Source: Amphritea balenae
GTDB lineage: Bacteria > Pseudomonadota > Gammaproteobacteria > Pseudomonadales > Balneatricaceae
Direction of reading: 5' to 3'
Length of the DNA stretch: 64,000 nt
NCBI RefSeq assembly: GCF_003858655.1
Contig: NZ_RQXV01000006.1
Location: 247,366 to 311,365 of the forward strand
Of this stretch, positions 38,584 to 48,098 are shown piece by piece. Within the stretch, counting starts at the first letter, position 1; the number at the start of each line of letters is the position of its first letter. The notes below the pieces were generated by a model. It ran no database searches, was not told the origin of the DNA, and worked only from the letters and a program-made list of their open reading frames with translations. The position numbers and the translations under genes are program-made.

Positions 38584-39270
38584 TTATTTATTCAGTGGAT
38601 GCTTGAAATTGAACAGGTAACCCAGAAGGGAGGTAACAAAGAAAACCACCCAGAAGGCGAACAGGGTGTCACTGAAAAAGTGCCCTCCCTGTACGATTCG
38701 GGTAAAGCTAAGAATGACGCCAATCATAGTGCCTGCCCAGAACCAGCGGGCTGAGGTGAATAGCCATCCCAGAATCATAAAATAAAACCCCATGGCGGCA
38801 TGGCCACTGACAAAGGAGCAGTTCCTGGCACACTCACCTGAGTATACAAACGCAGGAGTGAACTGGCTGTTGCCACCAAAATTATCTACCTGAACCGGGC
38901 GGGCCCGCCCTATAGAGTTATCTTTCAGTACGGTGTTAACGATTAATCCCGGGCCCAGAATCAGGGCTGTGAGGAGAAAGGTTATGGTCCATTTCTTTAG
39001 TTTGCTGAGTTTTAATACGCCGATTTTATACAGAATACCGGTGAGTATCAGTGCTAACAGAATGGGGAGATGTATAACCGCAAAGAGTTTATAGATCGCA
39101 ACGATTATCAACTGTTTGCGGTAAATAAACGCTTCGGTTTCAGGGTTATAAAATGCCCCGGAAATGATTAGATCCAGCTGTGGGTAAGTGATAAACAAGG
39201 CTGCACACAAGCAGAAAAGAATCAGCGAGATACTGGACGTTCGGTGATTTTTGAGTGTAGTTAAAAGCAT
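38584..39270 (-). CDS. PAP2-family membrane phosphatase
   Basis: The 228-residue membrane protein has the PAP2 phosphatase triad: KDNSIGRARP (motif 1), CSFVSGHAAMG (motif 2) and FTRIVQGGHFFSD (motif 3). Such enzymes remove phosphate from lipids such as undecaprenyl pyrophosphate, phosphatidylglycerol phosphate or lipid A (LpxE/LpxF type). Two Cys flank the SGH motif. It overlaps the upstream GT39 gene by one base, so it is translationally coupled. A role in lipid A or lipid-linked sugar remodelling is inferred. Confidence 0.85.
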   Translation of the reverse strand: MLLTTLKNHRTSSISLILFCLCAALFITYPQLDLIISGAFYNPETEAFIYRKQLIIVAIYKLFAVIHLPILLALILTGILYKIGVLKLSKLKKWTITFLLTALILGPGLIVNTVLKDNSIGRARPVQVDNFGGNSQFTPAFVYSGECARNCSFVSGHAAMGFYFMILGWLFTSARWFWAGTMIGVILSFTRIVQGGHFFSDTLFAFWVVFFVTSLLGYLFNFKHPLNK

Positions 39271-40757
39271 TATTGCTCCGGTACTCCTTTAAATCCACTG
39301 ACTTTGTAGAGCCGGGCCGAGCGGGAAAAGTTGCTATAAACGGCCAGAGTCTGCTCTGTTAAAAGAGTCACCTCTTCGAAATATTGTCTCAGCTTTGTAG
39401 CGTCTTTTGCTTCAGTAATAAACAGAAAGTTTTTCTCTGTGCTGGCCGACAGTGGATATTTCAGTTCGTAGTGATCTTCAATATAGTTGTCATCGCTCAG
39501 GGCAATACCTTTAAAGTCCTGAGGGGCAATGTAGTAGCCGAAATAAGCCAGCAACTTACGGGAATCGCTGGCGAGTTTGTGGTCAGGGTACTGTTCAAAC
39601 CAGGGTTGGAATTGGTTAACAAACTCTGGCCAGCCTAGCAGGCGTTTATAGGGATCGCTACCGCGCTTACGCTCGATACCCAATGCATCGGTAACAGTGC
39701 TGTAGTGATAGAAAGATACAGCAAACAGCATATTGATAATTAAGCCTGCAATAACCAGACGGTAGCCTTTTATCTGGCTCAGATAATAACCGGCTACCAG
39801 GCTGGCACCAATATAGGCCGGGCCTGCCCAGTTAATATTAGCTCTGGCCATAAAGGCTTGTAGCGACAGGACAATAAAGGTCGGCCAGAACAGGCTCCAG
39901 AGCAGTTTCTCGGTATCGCTTTTTGGTTGGCGTTTCAAACCCCTGATGACGATATAGATAAGGAAAACCGGGCCGAATACAAATAGCTGACCACCCCAGA
40001 ACTCCGCTAAGCGGGCAAAACTCAGCGAGTTTCTGTCCTGATGGGATATTTCTGCGGTGTGCTGGAAACTTATGAAGTCGTGCTGATAGTTCCAGTAAAG
40101 GTTGGGTAGCAAGAAGCTAAGCGCAAGAACGCAAGTGATCCAGAAGCGTGGATTAAGCAATAGCTGGCGACCCGCAGGGCTAAAGGCGGCGTACAGCAGA
40201 AAAGTGACAGGCAGCAGGATGAATGTATATTTTGAGAGTAACCCCAGGCCGCCTGCGACACCTGCAATCAGCCACCACTGCCATTCATTACTCTGGCGGG
40301 CTCTGATAAAAGCATAGAAACATAAACACCAGAAAAAGATAAGTGGTGCATCAGTAGTAATAAACAGGCTGTTAAAGGCAACCAGCGGCATGAACAGGAA
40401 TATAGCTCCGCTCAGGAATGCTGCTTTTGAGTCGACCAGAAATTCTGCTGTTTTATAAATTAAAATGGCGGCCAGGCTATAACACAAGGGGGCGCCGAGT
40501 TTGACTGCCCACTCTGCATTGCCAAATATTGCGGTAGTCACCGCTATTAGCCAGCCGACCATCGGGGGCTTTGAGTAGTAGCCCCAGTCTGGCGTTTGTG
40601 CCCAGCCCAGGTAATAGGCTTCATCGTAAAACAGTGTAATAGGGGTGCTGAGAACCACCCATTCTCTATAGCAAAAAAGAATGAAAATCAGGCCTAAAAA
40701 TAATCTGAAAGGATGTTTTATAAAGGCTTCAGTGGTATTGACTGACTCTGCAGACAT
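39270..40757 (-). CDS. ArnT-like GT39 membrane glycosyltransferase
   Basis: The 495-residue protein has about ten to twelve membrane helices. The first periplasmic loop holds YDEAYYLGWAQ and GYYSKPPMVGW, the catalytic DE and substrate motifs of the PMT/ArnT family. Members transfer sugars such as L-Ara4N or mannose from polyprenyl phosphate to lipid A or protein. A soluble periplasmic domain follows residue 350. The coupled PAP2 phosphatase gene suggests modification at a lipid phosphate site. Confidence 0.85.
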   Translation of the reverse strand: MSAESVNTTEAFIKHPFRLFLGLIFILFCYREWVVLSTPITLFYDEAYYLGWAQTPDWGYYSKPPMVGWLIAVTTAIFGNAEWAVKLGAPLCYSLAAILIYKTAEFLVDSKAAFLSGAIFLFMPLVAFNSLFITTDAPLIFFWCLCFYAFIRARQSNEWQWWLIAGVAGGLGLLSKYTFILLPVTFLLYAAFSPAGRQLLLNPRFWITCVLALSFLLPNLYWNYQHDFISFQHTAEISHQDRNSLSFARLAEFWGGQLFVFGPVFLIYIVIRGLKRQPKSDTEKLLWSLFWPTFIVLSLQAFMARANINWAGPAYIGASLVAGYYLSQIKGYRLVIAGLIINMLFAVSFYHYSTVTDALGIERKRGSDPYKRLLGWPEFVNQFQPWFEQYPDHKLASDSRKLLAYFGYYIAPQDFKGIALSDDNYIEDHYELKYPLSASTEKNFLFITEAKDATKLRQYFEEVTLLTEQTLAVYSNFSRSARLYKVSGFKGVPEQ

Positions 40758-41056
40758 CGGATGTTCCGGAAAGAGGTTGTAGGTCCGGGTAAACCGGCGC
40801 TGAAACGATAAGTCGCTAAGTTTATCAGACCCCTATAGTCAAAGAAATGACCGCTCGATAGAGGGGAGTATGTAAAACTGATTCGGCGTTACTAAGATGG
40901 CAAAGACTATATTTGAGCTCAGATAAATATCAGAGGGAGAGACTTTGAATATCAGTTGCCGGTGTTGGAAGCGGAATCATTAAAATTGGATAGGGATTTT
41001 TGCGCGATTATGAAGAGATCGGAGCCGTAACTACATACTTCTACGGCAGACCATAT
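40758..41056. other. gene-free spacer
   Basis: About 300 bp upstream of the GT39 gene and downstream of the small CxxC protein. I see no convincing hairpin, RNA gene or ORF with a ribosome site. Confidence 0.5.
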
Positions 41057-41275
41057 TCAGGCTGATTTAGCTGTTTGATTCTGCAGTTGGTCGCTTTCCT
41101 CCAATACAGTCCATTGATGTGGAACATGGGAAAGTTTGATCAGATTGTGACAGCAGTTACATTCGTAAACAGTGTCATTATAGATGTGGTTGCGTTCCAC
41201 GAGGTTATCATGGGTCGTAATCAGCTGCCTTCGGACCAGCAAAAAGCAATCGCTGCATAGTCGTTGTTGTTCCAT
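41057..41275 (-). CDS. small double-CxxC protein, zinc-ribbon-like
   Basis: The 72-residue protein has two Cys pairs, CSDC near residue 8 and CNCCH near residue 39, spaced like a zinc knuckle. The ATG has a clear AAGGAG ribosome site ten bases upstream. An ORF on the other strand covers the same DNA but lacks both. No family is recognised. Possible roles are metal binding or a small regulator. Confidence 0.6.
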   Translation of the reverse strand: MEQQRLCSDCFLLVRRQLITTHDNLVERNHIYNDTVYECNCCHNLIKLSHVPHQWTVLEESDQLQNQTAKSA

Positions 41276-41397
41276 TTAGTCTTATCTCCTTATAAGCACA
41301 AACGGGCGTTTTAAAGCCGGTTAGGGATAGGATAGTAGAAAATAAGCTAAAATGGTGTAAAAAAGATTAGTTTTTGTAAATTTTCTATTTTAAAAAA

Positions 41398-42336
41398 CTA
41401 TGGAATAATCAGGCAGTTATCTTCCTGAAGCACGATTTTATTGATCTTCAGGTCCGGATCACCGGGAAACCAGCGTAAAGTGACCTTAAAGGCGCTTTCA
41501 GAGCTGTTGAGTTTGTGTCTGTTACTTAACTCCGTTGCCCGTTCAATATTATTCTTATCAGTAGAAAAAGCCTGTGCTGAGCATTCAATATTAATTTCTG
41601 AGTTGTTGTTACAGCTGCTTTGTATTTTGAGAGAAAACTGAAACTCGCAGGCTTCATAGGTAAGGGACTGGAGATTTTTGCGACAAATTTTAACCAGACT
41701 GTCGACAGTCAGCTGAGTATTACTGCTATCTGCCTGGCATTCTCTTACCGCTTGAGTCTGAGTTTCTGTAATACCGTCAGTGTCTAGCCCTGTTTCGAGT
41801 TCTGCGTTAAGTTCTGAACTGAACTCTGTATTAAGTTCTGAGATTAGGTTAGCGGCTTTAATATCAGCCTCTGGGGCTTTTGTTTCTATCACTTCGCCTG
41901 TGGGGAGGACTGCTTCCTCCGGCGTTGGATTAAGCTGTTCCGGTAATGGATCCACTACAGGCACTACCTGAGCAACAGGTACTAAGACAGGCGCTATGGC
42001 AGGGGCTAGGACCGGGACTAAGCCTGGCTGAGCTGTTTCAGCTTCAGCAGGTGAAAGCTCAATTGGGGTACGTGATAATACATCGACATAATGAATCGAG
42101 ATGAAGCCCTGTGCACCCTCTAGCTGGATCCAGTCCTGATGACCTGTCGTCGTCACTAGTATCCGGTCTCCTTTATTCAGGATACCGACCACCGGGCTTT
42201 TAGTGGACATGGTCTCCCGGATGTTCAGGATGGTTGAGCGTATTTCTACTTCAAGCCGGTCAGCAGCAAACAGTGTCACCGGCTGAGAGGAAATAAGAAG
42301 GACCATACAGAATACGATACTGCGCAGTACGATCAT
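41398..42336 (-). CDS. exported SH3-domain protein
   Basis: The 312-residue protein has a signal peptide (to about residue 24, LFAA), then a bacterial SH3 domain (RSTILNIRETMSTKSPVVG, GQDWIQLEG-like, GFISIHYVDV). A Pro/Val/Ala-rich linker (about 105-145), an acidic Glu/Leu/Asn region with ELNTEFSSELNAELE repeats, and a C-terminal domain with six Cys residues follow. SH3 domains of this kind bind cell-wall peptides. The C-terminal domain may be disulfide-bonded. No partner gene is obvious. Confidence 0.75.
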   Translation of the reverse strand: MIVLRSIVFCMVLLISSQPVTLFAADRLEVEIRSTILNIRETMSTKSPVVGILNKGDRILVTTTGHQDWIQLEGAQGFISIHYVDVLSRTPIELSPAEAETAQPGLVPVLAPAIAPVLVPVAQVVPVVDPLPEQLNPTPEEAVLPTGEVIETKAPEADIKAANLISELNTEFSSELNAELETGLDTDGITETQTQAVRECQADSSNTQLTVDSLVKICRKNLQSLTYEACEFQFSLKIQSSCNNNSEINIECSAQAFSTDKNNIERATELSNRHKLNSSESAFKVTLRWFPGDPDLKINKIVLQEDNCLIIP

Positions 42337-42621
42337 AATGAGTTAACTAAAGCCTTAAGTCAGATTTAGCTGTCCATGCAATTGATACTGTTGGTTTTTG
42401 CGTCTTTCTGATCCTTGAAAGTTACGCGTCTGACAGAATATGGCGCATTAAATATAGGGTCAATGATTAACTGCCTAAAGTGGGAGGATTTTGTCTGTAT
42501 AAGAGAGATAAATGTTCCATAATAGTTAGATCCCGGTATTTGTTCTTTTTTCTTTGCGTTTTCTTATAGTTATGCGGGATCAGTAATACCTGAGGTAGCG
42601 GGTGAAAAATGGGGAATAGTA

Positions 42622-43857
42622 GTGAACAGTGCACTTGAAGATGATCTGTTAGCCGATAGCTCGGTTTTATTAGCCCGGCAGCCAGTGTTTAATAAGAATC
42701 AGGATGTTGAAGCCTATGGTTTGCTTTATCGCTCTGATGACGGTTCTCTGCCTGCTGAATTTTCAGATGAACAGGCAACCGCCTCAGTAATTCTGAACAG
42801 CTACGCGATGGTTTCTGATACCGCTGAGTCAAAAAGACTGCCGCTCTATGTCAAGCTGACGGAGAGCATGCTGTTATCTGATATGTTGCCTACCCTGCCT
42901 AAAGAGAGTGTTATCTTTGAGCTCTTGCGCGAGGATGGCATTTCTAAAGACCTGATTAAAACTGTTCGTGAGCGTAAACAGCAGGGCTATCGCTTTGCTT
43001 TGACCCACTATAACGGTGATAAATCTCAGACAGCCCTGCTGGATGTCGTGCATGTAGTTAAGATAGATATTCAGCGTCATACGGAAGATGAGTTAAAGCA
43101 TATGGTGAACTTTTGTAAGCCATATCATGTCGACCTGCTAGCCGATAAAGTGGAAACGCAGGATGATTTCAGACGCTGCATAGAGCTGGGATTTAATCTG
43201 TTTCAGGGATTCTTCCTGTGTCGTCCAGTAGAGGTGAAGGGTAAGAAACTCGGCAGTTCTAAAGCGCTTATTTTTGAATTGTTAGCCGAGCTTGAGAATC
43301 CCAATGCAAATGCCGCATCGGTAGAGCAGATTGTGATCAATGATCCGGTGATGGCCTATAAAATTCTGAAACTGGTGAATTCTGCTGCATTCAGTACCCC
43401 TAAACAGATTGAATCGATCTCCCATGCCATTTCTCTGATCGGTATGGAACAGGTTAAAAAGTGGGCGACTCTGTTTATGTTGAGTGGTCAGTCGGGGAAA
43501 CCGGTTGAACTGACCCGAATGATGCTGATCAGAGGGCGGATGTGTGAGCTTCTGGCTGAGATGTTGAGTTATGAGAGCCCGATGAATTTCTTTATGGTGG
43601 GCCTGTTATCGCAACTGGATGCCATGATGGATATGGAGATGACTGAACTACTGCAACAGGTGCCCTTAAATGATGAGATTAAAGAGGCTATTCTGAGTCA
43701 GAAAAATAAAATGGGCCACATTCTTAGCGAAGTCTCGTTATATGAACGGGCAGAATGGGATGAGATGGAAGGCTTATTAGAAAAGCCTTACTATGAAGTT
43801 GCGTATCGTCACAGTATGGTCTGGGCGCAGCAGGTATTAGAGTCGCTACAGGATTGA
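42622..43857 (+). CDS. EAL-HDOD (YuxH-type) signalling protein
   Basis: The 411-residue protein has an N-terminal EAL-like domain with EAYGLLYR in place of EAL, so the phosphodiesterase site is degenerate. A C-terminal HDOD domain follows (INDPVMAYKILKLVNSAAF, ISHAISLIGMEQVKKW). These proteins are common in marine and environmental gammaproteobacteria and act in signalling without known hydrolysis. The start is a GTG with GGGGA upstream. A terminator follows. Confidence 0.87.
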   Translation: MNSALEDDLLADSSVLLARQPVFNKNQDVEAYGLLYRSDDGSLPAEFSDEQATASVILNSYAMVSDTAESKRLPLYVKLTESMLLSDMLPTLPKESVIFELLREDGISKDLIKTVRERKQQGYRFALTHYNGDKSQTALLDVVHVVKIDIQRHTEDELKHMVNFCKPYHVDLLADKVETQDDFRRCIELGFNLFQGFFLCRPVEVKGKKLGSSKALIFELLAELENPNANAASVEQIVINDPVMAYKILKLVNSAAFSTPKQIESISHAISLIGMEQVKKWATLFMLSGQSGKPVELTRMMLIRGRMCELLAEMLSYESPMNFFMVGLLSQLDAMMDMEMTELLQQVPLNDEIKEAILSQKNKMGHILSEVSLYERAEWDEMEGLLEKPYYEVAYRHSMVWAQQVLESLQD

Positions 43858-43910
43858 TTCCGGCATCTGTTTAATTCTAGCCCCGCCAGTTTTACCGAAA
43901 CAAAAGATAT

Positions 43911-43933
43911 CGCACTCGCAAGAGTGCGTTTTT
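43911..43933 (+). terminator. Rho-independent terminator
   Basis: CGCACTC-GCAA-GAGTGCG followed by TTTTT closes the EAL-HDOD transcript. The next gene starts only 16 bp later, so it must be expressed by read-through or from a promoter inside or upstream of this hairpin. Confidence 0.88.
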
Positions 43934-43948
43934 GTATAAGGAAGATTT

Positions 43949-44695
43949 ATGGAATGGCTTCCTGAAGCGATCAGTAACAGTCATGCAATCATACTCGTTA
44001 TTACCAGTTTGCTGACTTCGATGTTAACCGCCGCTATGGGGATCGGTGGTGGTGTGCTATTGCTTGCTGTCATGGCAAGCATTGTACCTGTGGCAGCGTT
44101 AATCCCTGTTCATGGACTGGTGCAGTTGGGATCAAATGGTAACCGGGCCCTGATGACCCGGCAGCATATAGACTGGCCGCTGGTCAGGCTGTTTGCCCTG
44201 GGAGCCGTTACCGGTGCGATTGTGGCCAGCTTTATTGTGGTGCAGTTGCCGGTTGTTATGATTCAGCTAGCGGTTGCAGGTTTTATTCTGTTTATTGTTT
44301 GGGGGCCGAAACTCACCAAGCATGAAGTACCTGCAGGCGGGGTGGTATTAGCGGGTGCAGGTACAACGCTGGTCACTATGTTTGTCGGCGCGACCGGGCC
44401 GCTGGTTGCCGCCTTTATTTATCGTCTGGGGCAGGAAAAGTATCGCACTGTGGCTACCTTTGCTGCCTGTATGACCTTTCAGCACCTGTTAAAGATGTTT
44501 GTTTTTGGTTTGATCGGTTTCGCATTTCCAGCATGGCTACCTCTGATTCTATTGATGATAGCAGGAGGCTTTATCGGTACCTGGTTTGGTTTAAATATAT
44601 TGAAGAAAATACCCGCCGAACGATTTCAGCTGATCTTTAAACTACTGGTAACGGCGTTGGCTTTAAGACTGGTCTGGCAAGCAGCTTGGAATTAG
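43949..44695 (+). CDS. TauE/SafE (TSUP) family membrane permease
   Basis: The 248-residue protein has about eight helices with the TSUP family pattern (AMGIGGGVLLLAVMA near the start and FVGATGPLVAAFIYRL in the middle, two related half-domains). Such permeases export sulfite, sulfonates or other organic anions. AAGGAAG precedes the ATG. The substrate is not predictable. Confidence 0.85.
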   Translation: MEWLPEAISNSHAIILVITSLLTSMLTAAMGIGGGVLLLAVMASIVPVAALIPVHGLVQLGSNGNRALMTRQHIDWPLVRLFALGAVTGAIVASFIVVQLPVVMIQLAVAGFILFIVWGPKLTKHEVPAGGVVLAGAGTTLVTMFVGATGPLVAAFIYRLGQEKYRTVATFAACMTFQHLLKMFVFGLIGFAFPAWLPLILLMIAGGFIGTWFGLNILKKIPAERFQLIFKLLVTALALRLVWQAAWN

Positions 44696-44734
44696 ATGTT
44701 AGACGTTAGGGGCTAGAAGCCTGGTGTCAGGAAT

Positions 44735-44763
44735 AAAAAAAGCAGCCGAATGGCTGCTTTTTT
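44735..44763. terminator. bidirectional terminator between the TSUP gene and ilvD
   Basis: AAAAAAGCAGCC-GAAT-GGCTGCTTTTTT lies between two convergent genes and has A and T runs on both sides. Confidence 0.92.
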
Positions 44764-44781
44764 AGTAGGAAAGCAAAGAAA

Positions 44782-46614
44782 CTAGTCCAGTTCGGACAGG
44801 TCTCTTACCGCTCCTTTATCGGCAGACGTCGCCAGTTTTGCGTAGGCTTTCAGAGCCGCACTCACTTTACGAGGGCGTGACTCAACCGGCTTCCAGCCAA
44901 TAGCGTCCTGTTCGGCACGGCGTTGAGCCAGCTCTTCATCGGACAGTAATACATCAATAGTACGGTTTGGAATATCGATACGAATACGATCACCATTGCG
45001 TACCAGGCCGATTGCTCCGCCTGCAGCCGCTTCGGGTGAAACGTGACCGATTGAGAGACCTGAGGTACCACCGGAGAAGCGACCATCAGTCAGCAGGGCG
45101 CAGGCTTTGCCCAGACCTTTTGACTTGATGTAAGACGTTGGATAGAGCATTTCCTGCATACCCGGGCCACCTTTAGGGCCTTCGTAGCGAACGATAACCA
45201 CATCACCGGCCTTAACCTTGTCATCCAGGATATTCGCAACGGCTTCATCCTGAGATTCGGTAATATGGGCAGAGCCTTCAAATACCAGAATAGAGTCATC
45301 AACACCGGCGGTTTTTACCACGCAACCATCTAATGCAATATTGCCGCGTAGTACTGCCAGGCCGCCTTCTAATGAGAATGCATTTTCCAACGAGCGGATA
45401 CAGCCGTTAGCACGGTCACCATCCAGGGTTGGCCAGCGAGTAGCCTGACTAAAGGCTTCCTGAGTTGGAATGCCAGCGGGACCTGCTTTGTAGAATTTGG
45501 CTACTTCAGGCGTAACGCCGCGCATTATATCCCACTTATCCAGCGCATCTTTCATCGTTGGCGCGTGAACGGTCGGCGCATCAGTATGTAGATTTCCGGC
45601 GCGATCCAGTTCACCCAGAATAGCCATGATGCCACCGGCACGGTGTACATCTTCAACATGGTACTCCGGCGTATTAGGTGCCACTTTACACAGCTGAGGT
45701 ACAATGCGGGACAAACGATCGATATCTTCCATAGTGAAGTCGATCTCAGCTTCCTGAGCGATCGCCAGCAGGTGAAGAATCGTATTGGTGGAACCGCCCA
45801 TGGCGATATCCAGAGTCATCGCATTTTCAAAGGCTTTGAAACCAATTGAGCGAGGCAGAACAGATTCATCATCCTGTTCATAATACTTTTTGGCCATACC
45901 CACGATACTGCGGCCCGCTTCCAGGAACAGTTCTTTACGATCAGCATGGGTTGCTACAACAGTACCGTTACCCGGTAAGGCAAGTCCAAGTGCTTCGGCC
46001 AGACAGTTCATAGAGTTGGCGGTGAACATGCCAGAGCATGATCCACAGGTAGGGCAAGCTGAACGTTCAACCGCATCAACCATCTCATCGGAAGCATCAG
46101 GATCAACGGCCAGTACCATAGCGTCAACCAGATCCAGCTTATGTTCTGATAGCTTAGTTTTACCGGCTTCCATCGGTCCGCCGGATACGAAGATTACCGG
46201 AATGTTCAGGCGCATTGCAGCCATCAGCATTCCCGGTGTGATCTTGTCGCAGTTAGAGATGCAGACCAGAGCGTCAGCACAGTGGGCATTGACCATATAC
46301 TCAACAGAGTCGGCAATCAGGTCCCGCGATGGCAGGGAGTAAAGCATGCCGTCATGGCCCATAGCGATACCATCATCAATCGCGATGGTATTGAATTCTT
46401 TAGCAACACCGCCTGCCTGTTCAATTTCCCGTGCGACAAGCTGACCCATATCTTTCAGGTGAACATGGCCCGGAACAAATTGAGTAAATGAATTGGCAAT
46501 AGCGATGATCGGTTTCTGGAAATCGTCATCCTTCATACCTGTTGCGCGCCAAAGTGCGCGGGCACCGGCCATATTACGACCTGCGGTGGAGGTCTTGGAG
46601 CGATATTGTGGCAT
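44782..46614 (-). CDS. ilvD: dihydroxy-acid dehydratase IlvD
   Basis: The 610-residue enzyme dehydrates 2,3-dihydroxy acids in valine and isoleucine synthesis and needs an iron-sulfur cluster. Cluster Cys residues appear in [12 protein letters not shown] and [39 protein letters not shown] is the IlvD/Edd signature near the C-terminus. Length and N-terminus ([19 protein letters not shown]) are typical. It is a monocistronic unit, far from ilvE at 59-60 kb. Confidence 0.96.
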   Translation of the reverse strand: MPQYRSKTSTAGRNMAGARALWRATGMKDDDFQKPIIAIANSFTQFVPGHVHLKDMGQLVAREIEQAGGVAKEFNTIAIDDGIAMGHDGMLYSLPSRDLIADSVEYMVNAHCADALVCISNCDKITPGMLMAAMRLNIPVIFVSGGPMEAGKTKLSEHKLDLVDAMVLAVDPDASDEMVDAVERSACPTCGSCSGMFTANSMNCLAEALGLALPGNGTVVATHADRKELFLEAGRSIVGMAKKYYEQDDESVLPRSIGFKAFENAMTLDIAMGGSTNTILHLLAIAQEAEIDFTMEDIDRLSRIVPQLCKVAPNTPEYHVEDVHRAGGIMAILGELDRAGNLHTDAPTVHAPTMKDALDKWDIMRGVTPEVAKFYKAGPAGIPTQEAFSQATRWPTLDGDRANGCIRSLENAFSLEGGLAVLRGNIALDGCVVKTAGVDDSILVFEGSAHITESQDEAVANILDDKVKAGDVVIVRYEGPKGGPGMQEMLYPTSYIKSKGLGKACALLTDGRFSGGTSGLSIGHVSPEAAAGGAIGLVRNGDRIRIDIPNRTIDVLLSDEELAQRRAEQDAIGWKPVESRPRKVSAALKAYAKLATSADKGAVRDLSELD

Positions 46615-46836
46615 GCACAGATCCTCTGCGGCTGAAGTGAATATTTATTTAAGAGGGCGAATTATAGCAAAACTCAGCCCGGAATATCGCTACACAAGCG
46701 ATGATTATGTTTAATCTGACAATTACTGATTAGATCCGTTGAATTTTTAGTCAGAAAAATAACTACGGCCAAGGTTCACTATGGCGATTCGGTCAGAAAA
46801 CGTATGATAATGTAATTATTGTTAGCGGAGGAAAAA

Positions 46837-47073
46837 ATGGCTGTGGATAAAAAACAGATACGGGCTGATCGCTGGTTAAAGATGATGATGCGTACCGGTG
46901 TGCCGGTCGCGATTGTCAGTATATTGTGTCTCTGGTTGGGCCATCTTTTATCTGAACCTGCCTTTGGTAGCGTTTTTCTGATTACTATGCCGATCGCACT
47001 GGTTATTGGCTTCAGCTACAACCTGCGTTATGTCATGTTGGCGGTAAGAGCGCGCAAGGCTGAACAGGACTAA
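46837..47073 (+). CDS. small two-helix membrane protein
   Basis: The 78-residue protein (start ATG at 46837 after GCGGAGG) has two hydrophobic helices (about 25-45 and 48-68) with charged ends. A TTG-start version from 46819 would only add six residues and has no better ribosome site. It is 7 bp before the Crp/Fnr gene and likely co-transcribed. No family was recognised. Confidence 0.68.
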   Translation: MAVDKKQIRADRWLKMMMRTGVPVAIVSILCLWLGHLLSEPAFGSVFLITMPIALVIGFSYNLRYVMLAVRARKAEQD

Positions 47074-47080
47074 GGTTCGG

Positions 47081-47746
47081 ATGATGAACAGCATTGAGCA
47101 GTTACAGCAGCAGTTTCCGGTGTTAGCAGAGCTTGATCAGTCCGGTATGGAAATTCTGGCCCGTGCCCAGCGGGTTGAGCTACCGGCCGATCAGATAGTG
47201 TTTCATCAGGGCGATGCATGTAATAACTATATTATTGTAGTGTCTGGTACTGTGAAGGTGCTGGGGCGCAATGCTGCCGGGCGGGAGATAGTGTTATATC
47301 GGATTGAGCAACAGGGTTCCTGTGTGTTGACGACCTCTTGTTTGCTGGGTGAAGAGGCGTATCCGGCCGAAGGTATCACCGAAACGGATGTGGTGGCTTT
47401 TCTGATTCCCTTAGCGGAGTTTCGTAAGGCACTGGCTGAATCGGAAAGTCTGCGTCGATTTATTTTTGACTCATACGGCGAGCGTTTGGCGAAAATGATC
47501 GGCCTGGTGCAAGAGATTGCCTTCGAACGAATTGAAAAACGTTTGGCTCGTTACCTGATTGAGCACTGTGGACCGGGTTATATTTTATTACGTTCCCATC
47601 AGGAAATAGCCGATGAGTTGGGTACAGCCCGTGAAGTGGTGAGTCGTCAGCTGAAAGCCTTTGAGCAGAAAGAATGGATAGCATTAAGTCGCAATCAAAT
47701 ACTGTTTGTAAATAAAGATGCGATACGTATTAAGGGACAAGCGTAG
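47081..47746 (+). CDS. Crp/Fnr-family transcriptional regulator
   Basis: The 221-residue protein has an N-terminal cyclic-nucleotide-like sensor (about 15-130) and a C-terminal HTH with the recognition helix AREVVSRQL. Its Arg-Glu-x-x-x-Arg pattern resembles CRP more than FNR. There is no FNR-type Cys cluster. Two Cys in CVLTTSC could respond to redox or thiols (inference). A perfect TGTGAC-TTT-GTCACA palindrome lies 15 bp after its stop, before the DUF2892 gene, and is a good operator candidate. Confidence 0.88.
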   Translation: MMNSIEQLQQQFPVLAELDQSGMEILARAQRVELPADQIVFHQGDACNNYIIVVSGTVKVLGRNAAGREIVLYRIEQQGSCVLTTSCLLGEEAYPAEGITETDVVAFLIPLAEFRKALAESESLRRFIFDSYGERLAKMIGLVQEIAFERIEKRLARYLIEHCGPGYILLRSHQEIADELGTAREVVSRQLKAFEQKEWIALSRNQILFVNKDAIRIKGQA

Positions 47747-47760
47747 ATAATTTTGAGTAG

Positions 47761-47775
47761 TGTGACTTTGTCACA
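47761..47775. promoter_or_regulatory. Crp/Fnr-type operator and DUF2892 promoter
   Basis: TGTGACTTTGTCACA is a perfect 15-bp palindrome. A GATAAT -10 box lies at 47797-47802. This puts the palindrome centre about 41 bases before the predicted transcription start, the class II activation position. Confidence 0.72.
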
Positions 47776-47836
47776 GACATAGCCTGCCGTTACTCCGATA
47801 ATGTTTCCATACTCTGAATTAGCAAAGGTGAAGAAC

Positions 47837-48031
47837 ATGGAAAAGAATATTGGAGCAGTGGATAAAGCATTGCGGGTACTGGTTGGTTTGGTGCTGATTG
47901 CCCTGGTTTTTGTTGGACCACAAACAGTATGGGGCTGGATCGGTGTACCGGTTATCCTGATCGCGTTAGTTGGTTGGTGTCCGTTATATAAAGTTCTGGG
48001 AATCAGCTCTTGCAAGAAATGCGCTTCGTAA
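47837..48031 (+). CDS. DUF2892 (YgaP-like) inner-membrane protein
   Basis: The 64-residue protein starts MEKNIGAVDKALRVLVG, the DUF2892 signature, with AGGTGAAG upstream. An in-frame start at 47801 has no ribosome site. Two membrane helices are followed by a Cys-rich end (WCPLYKVLGISSCKKC), where thiols may bind metal or persulfide. It is often linked with rhodanese or sulfur genes (family knowledge). The preceding palindrome suggests control by the neighbouring Crp/Fnr protein. Confidence 0.85.
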   Translation: MEKNIGAVDKALRVLVGLVLIALVFVGPQTVWGWIGVPVILIALVGWCPLYKVLGISSCKKCAS

Positions 48032-48043
48032 AAAAGCTCGCAT

Positions 48044-48072
48044 AAAAAAACCGGCCATTGGCCGGTTTTTTT
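48044..48072. terminator. bidirectional terminator
   Basis: AAAAAAACCGGCC-ATT-GGCCGGTTTTTTT follows the DUF2892 gene and lies before the next promoter. Confidence 0.92.
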
Positions 48073-48098
48073 ATGCCTGTGTTTAATATCAAAAAAGT

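Noticed and set aside
38518..38754. Plus-strand 78-residue ORF
   Set aside because: It overlaps the well-supported PAP2 phosphatase gene antisense and shows no motif.
41075..41260. Plus-strand ORF antisense to the CxxC protein
   Set aside because: It has no ribosome site or recognisable motif, and the opposite frame has both a strong site and paired Cys.
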